Part shown: one piece after another, positions 30,786-41,626 of the stretch
Numbering within the stretch: the stretch's first letter is position 1
How the letters are laid out: each line of letters begins with the position of its first letter
Assembly (NCBI GenBank): GCA_018240785.1
Contig: JAFEFC010000022.1
Coordinates: 1-64,000, forward strand
DNA length: 64,000 nt
Direction of reading: 5' to 3'
DNA from: Pseudomonadota bacterium
GTDB taxonomy: Bacteria > Pseudomonadota > Gammaproteobacteria > Burkholderiales > Rhodocyclaceae
Translations under genes and position numbers: made by a program
Notes under the pieces: generated by a model
The model's input: the letters and a program-made list of their open reading frames with translations, nothing else
What the model was told of the DNA's origin: nothing
Database searches by the model: none

Positions 30786-31541
30786 ATGTTCAGCCGCCTC
30801 CGTGAAGACCTGGCCAGCGTTCGCGAGCGCGATCCCGCAGCCCGTTCCACGCTCGAGGTGCTGACCTGTTACCCGGGTGTCCACGCGCTGATCTTCCACC
30901 GGCTGGCTCATTCGGCTTGGACCAACGGCTTCTACTGGCTCGGTCGCTTCATCAGCCACATCAGCCGCTTCCTGACGGGCATCGAGATCCACCCGGGCGC
31001 AGTCATCGGCCGGCGCGTGTTCATCGACCACGGCATGGGAACCGTGATCGGCGAGACGGCGGAGATCGGCGACGACTGCACCATCTACCAGGCCGTCACG
31101 CTCGGCGGCACCTCGCTCTATCGTGGTGCCAAACGCCATCCGACGCTGGGGCAGGGGGTCGTCGTGGGGGCGGGCGCGAAGGTGCTGGGTGGCTTCAGCG
31201 TCGGCGACGGCGCCAAGATCGGATCCAACGCGGTGGTGGTGAAACCGGTGCCGGCGGGTGCGACTGCGGTGGGCAACCCCGCGCGCCTGATCGACCCCGA
31301 ACGCGACGCTGCGCGCGCACAGAAGGCCGAAGAGATGGGCTTCTCGGCCTACGGTGTGACGCGCGACATGGACGACCCGATGTCCAAGGCGGTGCATGGC
31401 CTGCTCGACCATGCGGTCGAGACTGACCGTCGCCTGCAGGCCATGCTTGCACGGCTGGAGGCTGCAGGCATCAAGCTCGACGACACCTGCGCGCCGGGAG
31501 ACGAGTTCGATGCGTCCCGGCTGTCCAAGATGGTCGATTGA
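30786..31541 (+). CDS. cysE: Serine O-acetyltransferase
   Basis: 251 residues. Left-handed beta-helix hexapeptide repeats start at [17 protein letters not shown] and include [24 protein letters not shown], with the catalytic His-Asp region. It makes O-acetylserine, the carbon skeleton for cysteine. AGGGAG precedes the ATG and TAAAAT at 30721-30726 may be its -10. It stands directly before the isc operon, so cysteine supply and cysteine desulfuration are encoded side by side. The C-terminal 60 residues after the helix are longer than in the shortest family members. Confidence 0.95.
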   Translation: MFSRLREDLASVRERDPAARSTLEVLTCYPGVHALIFHRLAHSAWTNGFYWLGRFISHISRFLTGIEIHPGAVIGRRVFIDHGMGTVIGETAEIGDDCTIYQAVTLGGTSLYRGAKRHPTLGQGVVVGAGAKVLGGFSVGDGAKIGSNAVVVKPVPAGATAVGNPARLIDPERDAARAQKAEEMGFSAYGVTRDMDDPMSKAVHGLLDHAVETDRRLQAMLARLEAAGIKLDDTCAPGDEFDASRLSKMVD

Positions 31542-31571
31542 CAGCCTTGATTGCAAAGCGCAATTCCTCGA

Positions 31572-31596
31572 TTAGTTGACCGTTTTTGTCGGGATC
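31572..31596 (+). promoter_or_regulatory. IscR type-1-like binding site A
   Basis: The 25 bases follow the E. coli type-1 pattern: GTTGAC in the left half and GTCGGG in the right half, with a T-rich centre. It contains the -35 of the iscR promoter, so [2Fe-2S]-IscR would block polymerase binding. Confidence 0.65.
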
Positions 31597-31604
31597 CGTA
31601 TAGT
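31576..31604 (+). promoter_or_regulatory. Sigma70 promoter of the isc operon
   Basis: TTGACC at 31576-31581 and TATAGT at 31599-31604 with a 17-base spacer. Start would be close to 31611, 47 bases before iscR. Both hexamers lie inside the proposed IscR sites. Confidence 0.78.
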
Positions 31605-31624
31605 TGAGCGAATTGTTCAGGTAT
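31600..31624 (+). promoter_or_regulatory. IscR type-1-like binding site B
   Basis: ATAGTTGAG on the left and TTCAGGTAT on the right reproduce the ends of the type-1 motif (ATA-S-YYGAC ... GTCGGGTAT) with a few mismatches. It covers the -10 and the start point. Confidence 0.6.
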
Positions 31625-31657
31625 TAGCTTGGCAATCGCAGACTTCGAGGGTTCATC

Positions 31658-32140
31658 ATGAGATTGACGACCAAGGGACGTTTCGCCGTTACGGCGATGA
31701 TCGATCTGGCCGCGCGCCAGGCCGAGGGGCCGGTGACGCTGGCAGGTATCGCCGAGCGGCAGAAGATCTCCCTGTCGTATCTCGAGCAGCTTTTCGGCAA
31801 GTTGCGCCGGCACAAGCTGGTTTCGAGCGTGCGCGGGCCGGGTGGCGGATACCGCCTGGCGCGCGAAATGGACGCGATCACCGTCGCGGACATCATCATC
31901 GCGGTGGATGAACCGCTGGACGCCACCCAGTGCGGCGGCAAGCAGAACTGCCACGATGAGCATCGTTGCGCGACGCACGACCTGTGGGCCAATCTGAACA
32001 AGCGCATGTACGCCTATCTCGACTCGGTGACGCTGAGCGCGCTGGTGAATCGCGAAGTGAAGGCCGATGCCGACATGGCGGTGCTGAAGAACATTCGTCG
32101 CCGCGCAGGCCTCGTGGTGCGCGAGGTTGCGGCTGCCTGA
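31658..32140 (+). CDS. iscR: IscR, Fe-S cluster-sensing regulator of the isc operon
   Basis: 160 residues. The Rrf2-type winged helix (MRLTTKGRFAVTAMIDLA, ISLSYLEQLFGKLRR, GPGGGYRLAR) is followed by cluster ligands Cys92, Cys98, Cys104 and His107 at the E. coli positions. With a [2Fe-2S] cluster it represses isc; without it, repression is relieved. Two type-1-like sites overlap its promoter. It is first of a nine-gene collinear operon. Confidence 0.97.
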   Translation: MRLTTKGRFAVTAMIDLAARQAEGPVTLAGIAERQKISLSYLEQLFGKLRRHKLVSSVRGPGGGYRLAREMDAITVADIIIAVDEPLDATQCGGKQNCHDEHRCATHDLWANLNKRMYAYLDSVTLSALVNREVKADADMAVLKNIRRRAGLVVREVAAA

Positions 32141-32153
32141 GGTCATCTGATCG

Positions 32154-33302
32154 ATGTACGCCCCGACCTACCTCGACTGGAACGCCACCACGCCGCTCGA
32201 CCTGGTGGTGCGTGAGGCCATGCTCCCCTGGCTTGATGCGCGCTACGGCAACGCATCGAGCCGGCACGAGTATGGCCGGCAGGCGAGGGCGGCAATCGAC
32301 GAAGCCCGCGCGAGGGTTGCTGCGGCAGTCGGCGCGCATCCGACCGAGATCCTCTTCACCAGCGGCGGTTCAGAGGCGAACAACCTCTTCGTGAAGGGCG
32401 CGGCAGCGGTGATGAAGCCCGGCGTGGTGGCCGTCAGTTCGATCGAGCACCCGTGCGTGCGCGAGCCTGCGCGGCAGTTGCGCCGCGGCGGGTGGACGAT
32501 GCGCGAGATCGCGGTCGACGCCGAGGGGCGCATCGATGCCAACGACTGGCGAGCCGCCCTGGCCGATCGACCGCGCCTGGTGTCGGTGATGGCCGCGAAC
32601 AACGAAACCGGCGTGCTGCAGGACAGCGCGGCCCTGGCGCGCGAAGCGCGCGCTGCCGGCGCCTGGTTTCACACCGACGCGGTGCAGGCGCTGGGCAAGA
32701 TCGAACTGGATTTCCGTGCGCTGGGCGTCAATGCCATGACGCTGTCCGCGCACAAGGTCGGCGGCCCGCTGGGCGCCGGTGCGCTGGTCATCGACAAGCG
32801 TGTCGAGCTGGCGCCGCTGATCGCCGGTGGTGGGCAGGAGCGCGGTCTGCGCTCCGGCACGGAGAACGTCGCGGCCATCGTCGGCTTCGGCGTGGCCTGC
32901 GAGCGCGCGCTGAGTCGCCGCGCTTCGGAGGCGACGCGCCTGACGGTCTTGCGCGACCGCATCGAGGCGGCCGCACCGCTATGGGGCGCACGCGTTTTTT
33001 CCGCGGCGGCGTCGCGCCTGCCGAACACCACGTTCTTCGCCATCGAAGGCATCGACGGCGAGACGCTGGTCGGCAAGCTCGATCGTGCGGGCTTCGCCTG
33101 CGCCAGCGGATCGGCGTGTTCCAGCGCCAATCCGGAGCCGTCGCACGTGCTGCTGGCGATGGGCGTGGCGCCCGAGTTGGCGCGTGGCGCGGTGAGGGTG
33201 AGCCTGGGCCGCGACACGACGACGGACGAGGTCGAGCGCTTCATCGTCACCTTTGGCCGCATCGTCGACGAATTGAAGAACCTGGCTGCGATGGCGGCCT
33301 GA
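32154..33302 (+). CDS. Second cysteine desulfurase (NifS/IscS-like) between iscR and iscS
   Basis: 382 residues. The aminotransferase class-V fold has the PLP lysine Lys201 (SAHKVGG) and the sulfur-carrying Cys322 in [14 protein letters not shown]. It is about 20 residues shorter than IscS and clearly diverged ([35 protein letters not shown]); the [15 protein letters not shown] segment is closer to NifS/group-I desulfurases from nitrogen fixers. It starts 13 bases after iscR and 44 bases before iscS. It could serve a special acceptor such as tRNA thiolation or molybdenum enzymes, or be a backup for IscS. Confidence 0.9.
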   Translation: MYAPTYLDWNATTPLDLVVREAMLPWLDARYGNASSRHEYGRQARAAIDEARARVAAAVGAHPTEILFTSGGSEANNLFVKGAAAVMKPGVVAVSSIEHPCVREPARQLRRGGWTMREIAVDAEGRIDANDWRAALADRPRLVSVMAANNETGVLQDSAALAREARAAGAWFHTDAVQALGKIELDFRALGVNAMTLSAHKVGGPLGAGALVIDKRVELAPLIAGGGQERGLRSGTENVAAIVGFGVACERALSRRASEATRLTVLRDRIEAAAPLWGARVFSAAASRLPNTTFFAIEGIDGETLVGKLDRAGFACASGSACSSANPEPSHVLLAMGVAPELARGAVRVSLGRDTTTDEVERFIVTFGRIVDELKNLAAMAA

Positions 33303-33346
33303 CCTTTGAACAACATCTGCACAACACATCCCTGCGGAGAGACGCA

Positions 33347-34558
33347 ATGCTGAAGTTCCCGATCTACCTCGACTACTCGGCCACCACCCCGGTGGACCCG
33401 AGGGTTGCCGCGAAGATGATTCCCTGGCTGACCGAGCACTTCGGCAACCCGGCGAGTCGCTCGCACGCCTACGGCTGGGAAGCCGAGAAGGCGGTCGAGG
33501 AGGCGCGCGAGGAGGTCGCGAAGCTGGTCAACGCCGACGCGAAGGAGATCATCTGGACGTCGGGCGCCACCGAGTCGAACAATCTGGCGATCAAGGGCGC
33601 GGCGCATTTCTACCAGGGCAAGGGCAAGCACATCATCACGCTCAAGACCGAGCACAAGGCGGTTCTCGATACCTTCCGCGAGCTGGAACGCGAGGGTTTC
33701 GAGGCGACCTATCTCGACGTGCAGGAAAACGGCCTGCTCGATCTGGAAGCCTTCAAGGCCGCGCTGCGCCCCGACACCATCCTGGTCTCGGTGATGTTCG
33801 TGAACAACGAGATCGGGGTGATCCAGCCGATCGCCGAGATCGGCGAGATCTGCCGTTCGAAGGGCATCATCTTCCACGTGGATTCGGCGCAAGCGACCGG
33901 CAAGGTCGACATCGACCTCGACAAGCTCAAGGTCGACCTGATGAGCTTCTGTGCGCACAAGACCTACGGCCCCAAGGGCGTCGGTGCGCTGTACGTTCGT
34001 CGCAAGCCGCGCGTGCGCCTGGAGGCGCAGATGCACGGCGGTGGCCATGAGCGCGGCCTGCGCTCCGGCACGTTGCCCACGCACCAGATCGTCGGCATGG
34101 GCGAGAGCTTCCGCCTCGCGCGCGAGGAGATGGCCGAGGAAAACGTCCGCATCAAGCGCCTGCGCGACAAGCTGCTCAAGGGCCTGACCGACATCGAGGC
34201 CACCTACGTGAACGGTGACATGGAACACCGCGTGCCGCACAACCTGAACATTTCGTTCGCCTACGTCGAGGGTGAATCGCTGATCATGGCGATCAAGGAC
34301 ATCGCGGTGTCCTCGGGCTCGGCCTGTACGTCCGCCAGCCTGGAGCCGTCCTACGTGCTGCGCGCACTGGGGCGCAACGATGAGCTGGCGCACAGCTCGA
34401 TCCGCTTCACGCTCGGCCGCTTCACCACCGAGGAAGAAGTCGACTACACGATCGACCTTCTGCACAAGAAAATCGGCAAGCTGCGCGAACTTTCGCCGCT
34501 GTGGGAGATGGTCAATGAAGGCGTGGACCTGGACACCGTCCAGTGGGCCGCCCACTGA
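33347..34558 (+). CDS. iscS: Cysteine desulfurase IscS
   Basis: 403 residues (E. coli 404). PLP lysine Lys205 ([12 protein letters not shown]) and persulfide cysteine Cys327 ([15 protein letters not shown]) are present, with the C-terminal [14 protein letters not shown] that contacts IscU. CGGAGAG precedes the ATG. It moves sulfur from cysteine to the scaffold IscU and to thiolation pathways. It follows the paralogous desulfurase and precedes iscU by 56 bases. Confidence 0.98.
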   Translation: MLKFPIYLDYSATTPVDPRVAAKMIPWLTEHFGNPASRSHAYGWEAEKAVEEAREEVAKLVNADAKEIIWTSGATESNNLAIKGAAHFYQGKGKHIITLKTEHKAVLDTFRELEREGFEATYLDVQENGLLDLEAFKAALRPDTILVSVMFVNNEIGVIQPIAEIGEICRSKGIIFHVDSAQATGKVDIDLDKLKVDLMSFCAHKTYGPKGVGALYVRRKPRVRLEAQMHGGGHERGLRSGTLPTHQIVGMGESFRLAREEMAEENVRIKRLRDKLLKGLTDIEATYVNGDMEHRVPHNLNISFAYVEGESLIMAIKDIAVSSGSACTSASLEPSYVLRALGRNDELAHSSIRFTLGRFTTEEEVDYTIDLLHKKIGKLRELSPLWEMVNEGVDLDTVQWAAH

Positions 34559-34614
34559 TCCTCGCCCCGTACCGAACGACGAAACCCTGACACAGAGATC
34601 ACTGGAGAAATACA

Positions 34615-34998
34615 ATGGCCTACAGCGAAAAGGTTCTGGACCATTACGAGAATCCCCGTAACGTCGGCTCCTTCGGCAAGGACGAGGAAGGCGTTGCTAC
34701 CGGCATGGTGGGCGCGCCGGCCTGTGGTGACGTGATGAAGCTTCAGATCAAGGTCGGCAAGGACGGCGTGATCGAAGATGCCAAGTTCAAGACCTACGGC
34801 TGCGGCTCGGCCATCGCTTCGAGCTCGCTCGTCACCGAGTGGGTGAAGGGCAAGACGCTGGATCAGGCACTGGATATCAAGAACACGCAGATCGCCGAAG
34901 AACTGGCGCTGCCTCCGGTGAAGATCCACTGTTCCATCCTTGCCGAGGATGCGATCAAGGCGGCCGTCGCCGACTACAAGAAGAAGCACGAGGCCTGA
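34615..34998 (+). CDS. iscU: Fe-S cluster scaffold IscU
   Basis: 127 residues. Cluster ligands Cys37, Cys63 and Cys106, with Asp39 and His105, match E. coli. The HscA recognition motif LPPVKIHC lies at 99-106. It assembles [2Fe-2S] clusters from IscS sulfur. GGAG lies upstream of the ATG. Confidence 0.98.
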   Translation: MAYSEKVLDHYENPRNVGSFGKDEEGVATGMVGAPACGDVMKLQIKVGKDGVIEDAKFKTYGCGSAIASSSLVTEWVKGKTLDQALDIKNTQIAEELALPPVKIHCSILAEDAIKAAVADYKKKHEA

Positions 34999-35012
34999 GG
35001 CAGGAGAGCGCC

Positions 35013-35336
35013 ATGAGTGTCACCCTTTCGGAAAGCGCAGCACAGCACGTATCCAATTTCATCGCCAAGCGCGGCAAGGGCGTCGGTATCCGCCTGGGCG
35101 TCAAGACCTCGGGTTGTTCGGGCATGGCCTACAAGCTCGAATTCGTTGACGAGACGCAGGGTGAGGATCTCGTGTTCGAGAGCCACGGCGTCAAGATCAT
35201 CGTCGATCCGAAGAGCCTCGCTTATCTGGACGGAACCGAGCTCGACTTCGTGCGTGAGGGGCTCAATGAAGGGTTCAAGTTCAACAACCCGAACGTCAAG
35301 GATCAGTGCGGCTGTGGCGAAAGCTTCAACGTCTGA
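35013..35336 (+). CDS. iscA: A-type Fe-S carrier IscA
   Basis: 107 residues. The three conserved cysteines are Cys35 (GCSGMAY), Cys99 and Cys101 (DQCGCGESF). AGGAG lies upstream of the ATG at 35013, 14 bases after iscU. It delivers clusters, mainly [4Fe-4S], to target proteins. Confidence 0.97.
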   Translation: MSVTLSESAAQHVSNFIAKRGKGVGIRLGVKTSGCSGMAYKLEFVDETQGEDLVFESHGVKIIVDPKSLAYLDGTELDFVREGLNEGFKFNNPNVKDQCGCGESFNV

Positions 35337-35351
35337 CGCAACGCCACAGGC

Positions 35352-35885
35352 ATGAGCATCGATCCGACGCAGGACTACTTCACCCTTTTCGGCCTCCCGC
35401 GCCAGTATGCCCTCGACGAAGGCGCGCTCGAGGCGGCGTGGCACGAGCTGCAATCGCAGGTCCACCCTGACCGGTACGCCCATCTGCCCGACGTGGACAA
35501 GCGCCGGTCGATGCAGTGGGCGACACGTGTCAACGAGGGCTTCCGCATCCTGAAGAAGCCGCTTGCGCGCGCGCAATATCTGCTCGAACTGGCCGGCGTG
35601 GACACTGCGCTGGAAACCAACACGGTCATGTCACCCGAGTTCCTGATGGAGCAGATGGAGTGGCGCGAGGCCGTCGAGGAAGCGCGCGCGGCGGGCGAGG
35701 TGGACGAGCTGGAACAGCTGCATCACCGCCTGCAGACCCACGCCCGCGAAGTCAGGAGTGATCTCGCCCTGCAGCTCGACGAGGCTCACGACTACACGGC
35801 CGCGGCCGACACCGTGCGTCGGCTGATGTTCATCGACAAACTGCAACAAGAGATCGACGAGGCCCTGCTGGCTCTCGAAGAATAA
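35352..35885 (+). CDS. hscB: HscB, J-domain co-chaperone
   Basis: 177 residues. The N-terminal J domain has the HPD motif at 38-40 (VHPDRYAHL) and [20 protein letters not shown], and the C-terminal three-helix domain binds IscU. It stimulates the ATPase of HscA. It lies 15 bases after iscA and 22 before hscA. Confidence 0.96.
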   Translation: MSIDPTQDYFTLFGLPRQYALDEGALEAAWHELQSQVHPDRYAHLPDVDKRRSMQWATRVNEGFRILKKPLARAQYLLELAGVDTALETNTVMSPEFLMEQMEWREAVEEARAAGEVDELEQLHHRLQTHAREVRSDLALQLDEAHDYTAAADTVRRLMFIDKLQQEIDEALLALEE

Positions 35886-35907
35886 AGACACGGCACGGAA
35901 ACCCCTC

Positions 35908-37776
35908 ATGGCCCTGCTGCAAATCGCCGAACCCGGCATGTCCGCCGAACCGCACAAGCACCGGCTCGCGGTGGGCATCGACCTGGGCACCACGAATTCG
36001 CTGGTCGCGACCGTCCGCAACGGCATCGCGGTCTGCCTCGCCGACGAAACCGGCCGCACCATGCTGCCGTCCGTCGTGCGCTACCGCGCCGACGGCAGCA
36101 TCGAGGTCGGTCACAAGGCCATGGCCGCGCAGGCGACCGATGCGAGGAACACCATCGTCTCGGTCAAGCGCTTCATGGGCCGCGGGCTGAAGGATGTCGC
36201 CCACGTCGAGACCATGCCTTACGATTTCGAGGACACTGCCGGCATGGTGCGCCTGCGCACTGTGCAGGGCGTGAAGAGCCCGGTGGAAGTGTCGGCGGAG
36301 ATCCTGCGCACCCTGCGCAAGCGCGCCGAGGCCAGCCTCGGCGGCGAACTCGTGGGCGCGGTGATCACGGTACCGGCCTATTTCGACGACGCGCAACGCC
36401 AGGCGACCAAGGACGCGGCCAGGCTCGCGGGCCTGCCGGTGCTGCGCCTGCTCAACGAGCCGACGGCGGCGGCGGTCGCGTACGGCCTGGACAATGCCGC
36501 GGAGGGTGTTTACGCGGTCTATGACCTGGGTGGCGGTACCTTCGACCTCTCCATCCTGAAACTGTCGCGCGGCGTGTTCGAGGTGTTGTCGACCAACGGC
36601 GACGCGGCGCTCGGCGGTGACGACTTCGATCATCGCCTGTTCTGCTGGATCCTTGACAAAGCCGGCGTCGCCCCGCCGTCGCTGGAGGATGCGCGACGGT
36701 TGCAGATGAAGGCGCGAGAGGCGAAGGAGCTGCTCAGCGTCTGCGAGGAGGCCACTGTTCACGTGCACCTCAGCTCGGGCGAAGAGGTGGATCTCGTCGT
36801 CACGCGTGACGAATTCGCCGACATGACGCGCCATCTGGTGCAGAAGACGCTCGGCCCGGTGCGCAAGGCGCTGCGCGATGCCGGCCTTGCGGCCGACGAG
36901 GTCAAGGGCGTGGTGATGGTGGGCGGCGCCACGCGCATGCCCCACATCCAGCATGCGATCGCCGAGTTCTTCGGCCAGGAGCCGCTGACCAATCTCGACC
37001 CCGACAAGGTCGTCGCCCTCGGCGCGGCGATGCAGGCCAATGTGCTCGCCGGGAACCGCCGGGACGAGGACGACTGGCTGCTGCTCGATGTGATTCCGCT
37101 GTCGCTCGGTCTGGAGACGATGGGCGGCTTGACCGAGAAGGTCATCCCGCGCAACTCCACGTTGCCGATCGCGCGTGCGCAGGAATTCACCACCTTCAAG
37201 GACGGCCAGACCGCCATGGCTTTCCATGTGGTGCAGGGCGAGCGCGAGCTGGTGACCGACTGCCGTTCGCTTGCCCGCTTCGAGCTGCGCGGCATTCCAC
37301 CGATGGTGGCAGGTGCTGCGCGCATCCGCGTGAGCTTCCAGGTCGACGCGGACGGACTGCTGTCGGTGGCCGCGCGCGAGATGTCGTCGGGCGTCGAGGC
37401 CAGCGTGCTGGTGAAGCCGTCCTACGGGCTCACCGACGACGAGATCGCGGGCATGCTCAAGTCCGGCGTGGAGCATGCCGGCGACGATATGCTGGCGCGG
37501 GCCCTGCGAGAGCAGCAGGTCGAGGGCGAACGCGTCATCGAAGCGACCGAGCAGGCGATTGCCAAGGACGGGGCGCTGCTTTCGGCCGACGAGCGTGCCA
37601 CGATCGAGCAGTCGATCGCGACACTGCGCGAACTGTGCAGCGGCAAGGACCATCGCGCGATCAAGAGCGGCATCGACGCGCTGGCGCGCGCCACCGACGG
37701 CTTCGCCGCGCGGCGCATGGACAACAGCATCCGCAGCGCACTCGCCGGCCACAAGGTGGATGAATTCGAGGTCTGA
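35908..37776 (+). CDS. hscA: HscA, Hsp70-class chaperone for Fe-S transfer
   Basis: 622 residues. Actin-like ATPase motifs [30 protein letters not shown] and [16 protein letters not shown] are present; the substrate domain follows ([22 protein letters not shown]). It releases clusters from IscU using ATP with HscB. Length and context distinguish it from DnaK. Confidence 0.97.
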   Translation: MALLQIAEPGMSAEPHKHRLAVGIDLGTTNSLVATVRNGIAVCLADETGRTMLPSVVRYRADGSIEVGHKAMAAQATDARNTIVSVKRFMGRGLKDVAHVETMPYDFEDTAGMVRLRTVQGVKSPVEVSAEILRTLRKRAEASLGGELVGAVITVPAYFDDAQRQATKDAARLAGLPVLRLLNEPTAAAVAYGLDNAAEGVYAVYDLGGGTFDLSILKLSRGVFEVLSTNGDAALGGDDFDHRLFCWILDKAGVAPPSLEDARRLQMKAREAKELLSVCEEATVHVHLSSGEEVDLVVTRDEFADMTRHLVQKTLGPVRKALRDAGLAADEVKGVVMVGGATRMPHIQHAIAEFFGQEPLTNLDPDKVVALGAAMQANVLAGNRRDEDDWLLLDVIPLSLGLETMGGLTEKVIPRNSTLPIARAQEFTTFKDGQTAMAFHVVQGERELVTDCRSLARFELRGIPPMVAGAARIRVSFQVDADGLLSVAAREMSSGVEASVLVKPSYGLTDDEIAGMLKSGVEHAGDDMLARALREQQVEGERVIEATEQAIAKDGALLSADERATIEQSIATLRELCSGKDHRAIKSGIDALARATDGFAARRMDNSIRSALAGHKVDEFEV

Positions 37777-37801
37777 CCTCGCAACCCGATCGAAGAGAAT
37801 A

Positions 37802-38143
37802 ATGACCCAGATCATCGTCCTTCCCCACGTCGAGCTCTGTCCGGACGGCGCCGTCATCGACGCCGAGGCGGGCAAGTCGGTGTGCGAGAGCCTGCTCGCC
37901 AACGGCATCGATATCGAGCACGCCTGCGAGATGTCCTGCGCCTGCACCACCTGTCACGTCATCGTGCGCGAGGGCTTCAACACCCTCGAGCCGGCCGAGG
38001 ACGAGGAGGAAGACCTTCTCGACAAGGCCTGGGGCCTGGAGCCGCAGTCACGCCTGTCGTGCCAGGTGGCGGTCGGAGATGCCCCGCTGGTGATCGAGAT
38101 TCCGCGCTACACCATCAACATGGCTCGGGAGGGCAAGCACTGA
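37802..38143 (+). CDS. fdx: [2Fe-2S] ferredoxin of the isc operon
   Basis: 113 residues. Adrenodoxin-type ligands Cys42, Cys48, Cys51 and Cys87 (HACEMSCACTTCHVI; SRLSCQV) are at E. coli positions. It supplies electrons for cluster assembly on IscU/IscS. Its stop overlaps the iscX start (TGATG). Confidence 0.97.
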   Translation: MTQIIVLPHVELCPDGAVIDAEAGKSVCESLLANGIDIEHACEMSCACTTCHVIVREGFNTLEPAEDEEEDLLDKAWGLEPQSRLSCQVAVGDAPLVIEIPRYTINMAREGKH

Positions 38144-38337
38144 TGAAGTGGACCGAAGTACAGGAAATTGCCATTCAGCTCGCGGATGCCCACCCCGAGG
38201 TAGACCCGACGCGCGTGAATTTCGTCGACCTGATGAACTGGGTGCTGGCATTGCCTGAATTCGACGATGACCCCAAGCATTGCGGCGAGCGCATCCTCGA
38301 AGGGATCCAGCAGGCCTGGATCGACGAGGTGGCCTGA
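38143..38337 (+). CDS. iscX: IscX, small acidic Fe-S assembly protein
   Basis: 64 residues with the family pattern MKWTEVQEIAIQLADAHP, DPTRVNFVDLMNWVLAL and QQAWIDEV. IscX binds IscS and iron and tunes assembly. It ends the isc operon proper; gpx follows after 25 bases and may be cotranscribed. Confidence 0.95.
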   Translation: MKWTEVQEIAIQLADAHPEVDPTRVNFVDLMNWVLALPEFDDDPKHCGERILEGIQQAWIDEVA

Positions 38338-38362
38338 AGAGCGTCTTTTGCGGAGCAGCATG

Positions 38363-38866
38363 ATGAGCGACATGACCGTATTCGATTTCGAAACGCGGCG
38401 CCTCGACGGCTCGCCGATGCCATTGGCGGCCTTTCGCGGAAAGGTACTGCTGATCGTGAACACCGCGAGCCAGTGCGGTTTCACTCCACAATATGCCGGG
38501 CTCGAGGCGTTGCAGCAACGCTTCGCGGTGCGCGGCTTCAGCGTCATCGGCTTTCCATGCAACCAGTTCGGTGCGCAGGAGCCGGGCAACCCGGCGGAAA
38601 TCCAGTCCTTCTGCCAGCGCAACTACGGCGTCAGCTTTCCCTTATCGGAAAAGATCGAGGTCAATGGCGAGCAGGCCCATCCGCTCTATCGCCATCTGAC
38701 GAGCGTCGCACCGGGGGTGCTGGGCACGGAAGCCATCAAGTGGAACTTCACCAAGTTCCTGATCGATGCGCAGGGCAGGGTGGTGAGGCGCTATGCGCCG
38801 ACCACGACGCCCGAGACGATTGCCGAGGATGTCGAGGCCGCCCTGAGCGCCGCGCAGGCTCAGTAA
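38363..38866 (+). CDS. Glutathione peroxidase family protein
   Basis: 167 residues from the ATG at 38363, seven bases after GGAG; the adjacent ATG at 38360 is closer than ideal. The catalytic residue is cysteine, Cys38 (VNTASQCGFTPQY), not selenocysteine; IGFPCNQFGAQEPG and KWNFTKFLID complete the active site. Such bacterial enzymes usually use thioredoxin. The 3' end overlaps the convergent response regulator gene by seven bases. Placement after isc suggests a peroxide-defence link. Confidence 0.93.
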   Translation: MSDMTVFDFETRRLDGSPMPLAAFRGKVLLIVNTASQCGFTPQYAGLEALQQRFAVRGFSVIGFPCNQFGAQEPGNPAEIQSFCQRNYGVSFPLSEKIEVNGEQAHPLYRHLTSVAPGVLGTEAIKWNFTKFLIDAQGRVVRRYAPTTTPETIAEDVEAALSAAQAQ

Positions 38867-39318
38867 GCGCCGCCTGCCTGCGCATGGACGGTTTCATTGA
38901 GCGTCAGCCAGTATTGGCCGATGAGATTCACCGCGTGCAGGAAGCGCTCGTAGTCCACCGGTTTGCGGATGTAGCTGTTCGCGCCCAGGCGCAGCGACTG
39001 CTGCACGTCGAGATCCTCGCGTGAGGTGGTGAGCACCACGACCGGCAACAGCGCGGTGCGCTCGTCGGCGCGGATGCGGCGCAGCACCTCGAGCCCGTCC
39101 ATCCGCGGCAGTTTCAAGTCAAGCAGCACGACCGCCGGCAGCTCGGACGTGTCGCGCCCGACATGGCTGCCGGTACCGAAGAGGTAATCGAGCGCCTCGA
39201 CGCCATCGTGTGCCACCACCATCGGGTTGCTCACGCCTGCCTTGCCGAAGGCGCGCAAAGTCAGCGCTTCGTCGTCGGGATTGTCCTCGACGATGAGGAC
39301 GGGCTGTTTGTTCGGCAT
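38860..39318 (-). CDS. Single-domain response regulator (Rcp1-like receiver)
   Basis: 152 residues consisting of one receiver domain and no output domain. Acidic pocket Glu11-Asp12, phospho-acceptor Asp67 (VVLLDLKLPRMDG), Thr97/Thr98 and Lys119 (YIRKPVDY) are present. The insert ALDYLFGTGSHVGRDTSEL is typical of the Rcp1 subgroup that partners phytochrome-like or hybrid kinases. No histidine kinase lies nearby. It is convergent with gpx and overlaps it by seven bases. Confidence 0.9.
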   Translation of the reverse strand: MPNKQPVLIVEDNPDDEALTLRAFGKAGVSNPMVVAHDGVEALDYLFGTGSHVGRDTSELPAVVLLDLKLPRMDGLEVLRRIRADERTALLPVVVLTTSREDLDVQQSLRLGANSYIRKPVDYERFLHAVNLIGQYWLTLNETVHAQAGGAY

Positions 39319-39401
39319 CTCGCTTCTCCCCGGCGACGGCCTTTCATGGCCCGCCGCGATTCAGTTTAGCCCTTGCCGCGGCGAGGTGAAGCGATCCCGG
39401 T

Positions 39402-40364
39402 TCAGCGCTTGCCGCCGGGCAGGTCTTCACGACGAAGCACGAAGACCATGTCGTCGCCTCCGCGCGTCGACAACCAGTTGAACGGAAGGTCGGGAAAGGC
39501 GTTTTCGACGAGCACCCGATTATGTCCGACCTCGACCGCAAGTATGCCATCAGAATTGAGGTGACGTGCCCCCTCGGCGATCAGCCGGCGCACGATGTCG
39601 AGTCCGTCGTCGCCTGCAGCGAGCGCAAGCTGCGGCTCATGGTGATATTCCGCCGGCAGCGTATCCATCGCCTCCGCAGTGACATACGGCGGATTGCTCA
39701 GGATGAGGTCGAAGCGGCGGTCGCCGAGGGCATCGAACACGTCGCTCCTGACGAGTTCGATACGATCCTCGAGACCGTAGTCGGCCACGTTCTGACGTGC
39801 GACGTCGAGTGCATCCTCGGATAGATCGACGGCGGTGATGTCGGCATTCGGAAACGCATGCGCCATCAGGATCGCCAGGCAGCCTGAGCCGGTGCACAGG
39901 TCGAGGGCACAACCGATCTCGTCCGGCTCATCCACCAGCGGCGCGAGCCCGTCTTCCAGCAGTTCGGCGAAGAAAGAGCGCGGCACGATGACCCGCTCGT
40001 CGACGGCAAAGCGGAAATCGCCCAGCCAGGCCTCGCCGAGCAGATAGGCGGTGGGGACGCGATCGACCGCGCGCCGCTCGATGGCTTCGAGCAGCGGGCC
40101 GCGCTCATCGGCGGGAATGCAGGCATCGAGGAAGGGTTCGAGGCGGTGGAGCGGCAGGGCGAGCGAGCCCAGGATCAGCCACACCGCCTCGTCGTAGGTG
40201 TCGGCAGCGCCGTGACCACAGAAGATGTGGGCCCGATTGAAGCGGGTCACCGCATAGCGCAGCCAGTCCCGGACGGTGACGAGCTCCGCCAGGGGGCCAT
40301 GTTCGTGTTCGTGATCGTGGTCGGCCTCGATCTCGCTGTCGTGCTGCTGGGGTGCGTCATTCAT
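39402..40364 (-). CDS. prmB: Ribosomal protein L3 N5-glutamine methyltransferase PrmB
   Basis: 320 residues from the ATG at 40364. SAM motif DLCTGSGC (155-162) and catalytic NPPY (224-227) are present; the N-terminal helical domain (DWLRYAVTRFNRAHIFCGHGAADTYDEA) favours PrmB over PrmC. The first 22 residues (HDSEIEADHDHEHEHGP) are unusually rich in His, Asp and Glu. It methylates a glutamine of L3 during ribosome assembly. It is last in the dapC-dapD-pilU-dapE-prmB run, 83 bases after dapE. Confidence 0.93.
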   Translation of the reverse strand: MNDAPQQHDSEIEADHDHEHEHGPLAELVTVRDWLRYAVTRFNRAHIFCGHGAADTYDEAVWLILGSLALPLHRLEPFLDACIPADERGPLLEAIERRAVDRVPTAYLLGEAWLGDFRFAVDERVIVPRSFFAELLEDGLAPLVDEPDEIGCALDLCTGSGCLAILMAHAFPNADITAVDLSEDALDVARQNVADYGLEDRIELVRSDVFDALGDRRFDLILSNPPYVTAEAMDTLPAEYHHEPQLALAAGDDGLDIVRRLIAEGARHLNSDGILAVEVGHNRVLVENAFPDLPFNWLSTRGGDDMVFVLRREDLPGGKR

Positions 40365-40447
40365 GGTGTCGTTCCCGTGGTGCCGGGCGGCGTCGCGGTC
40401 GCCGCGTGCGGATGAAGGCATTGGAGCTGGAAGAGGCAGAGCGCGGC

Positions 40448-41626
<1,179 letters not shown>

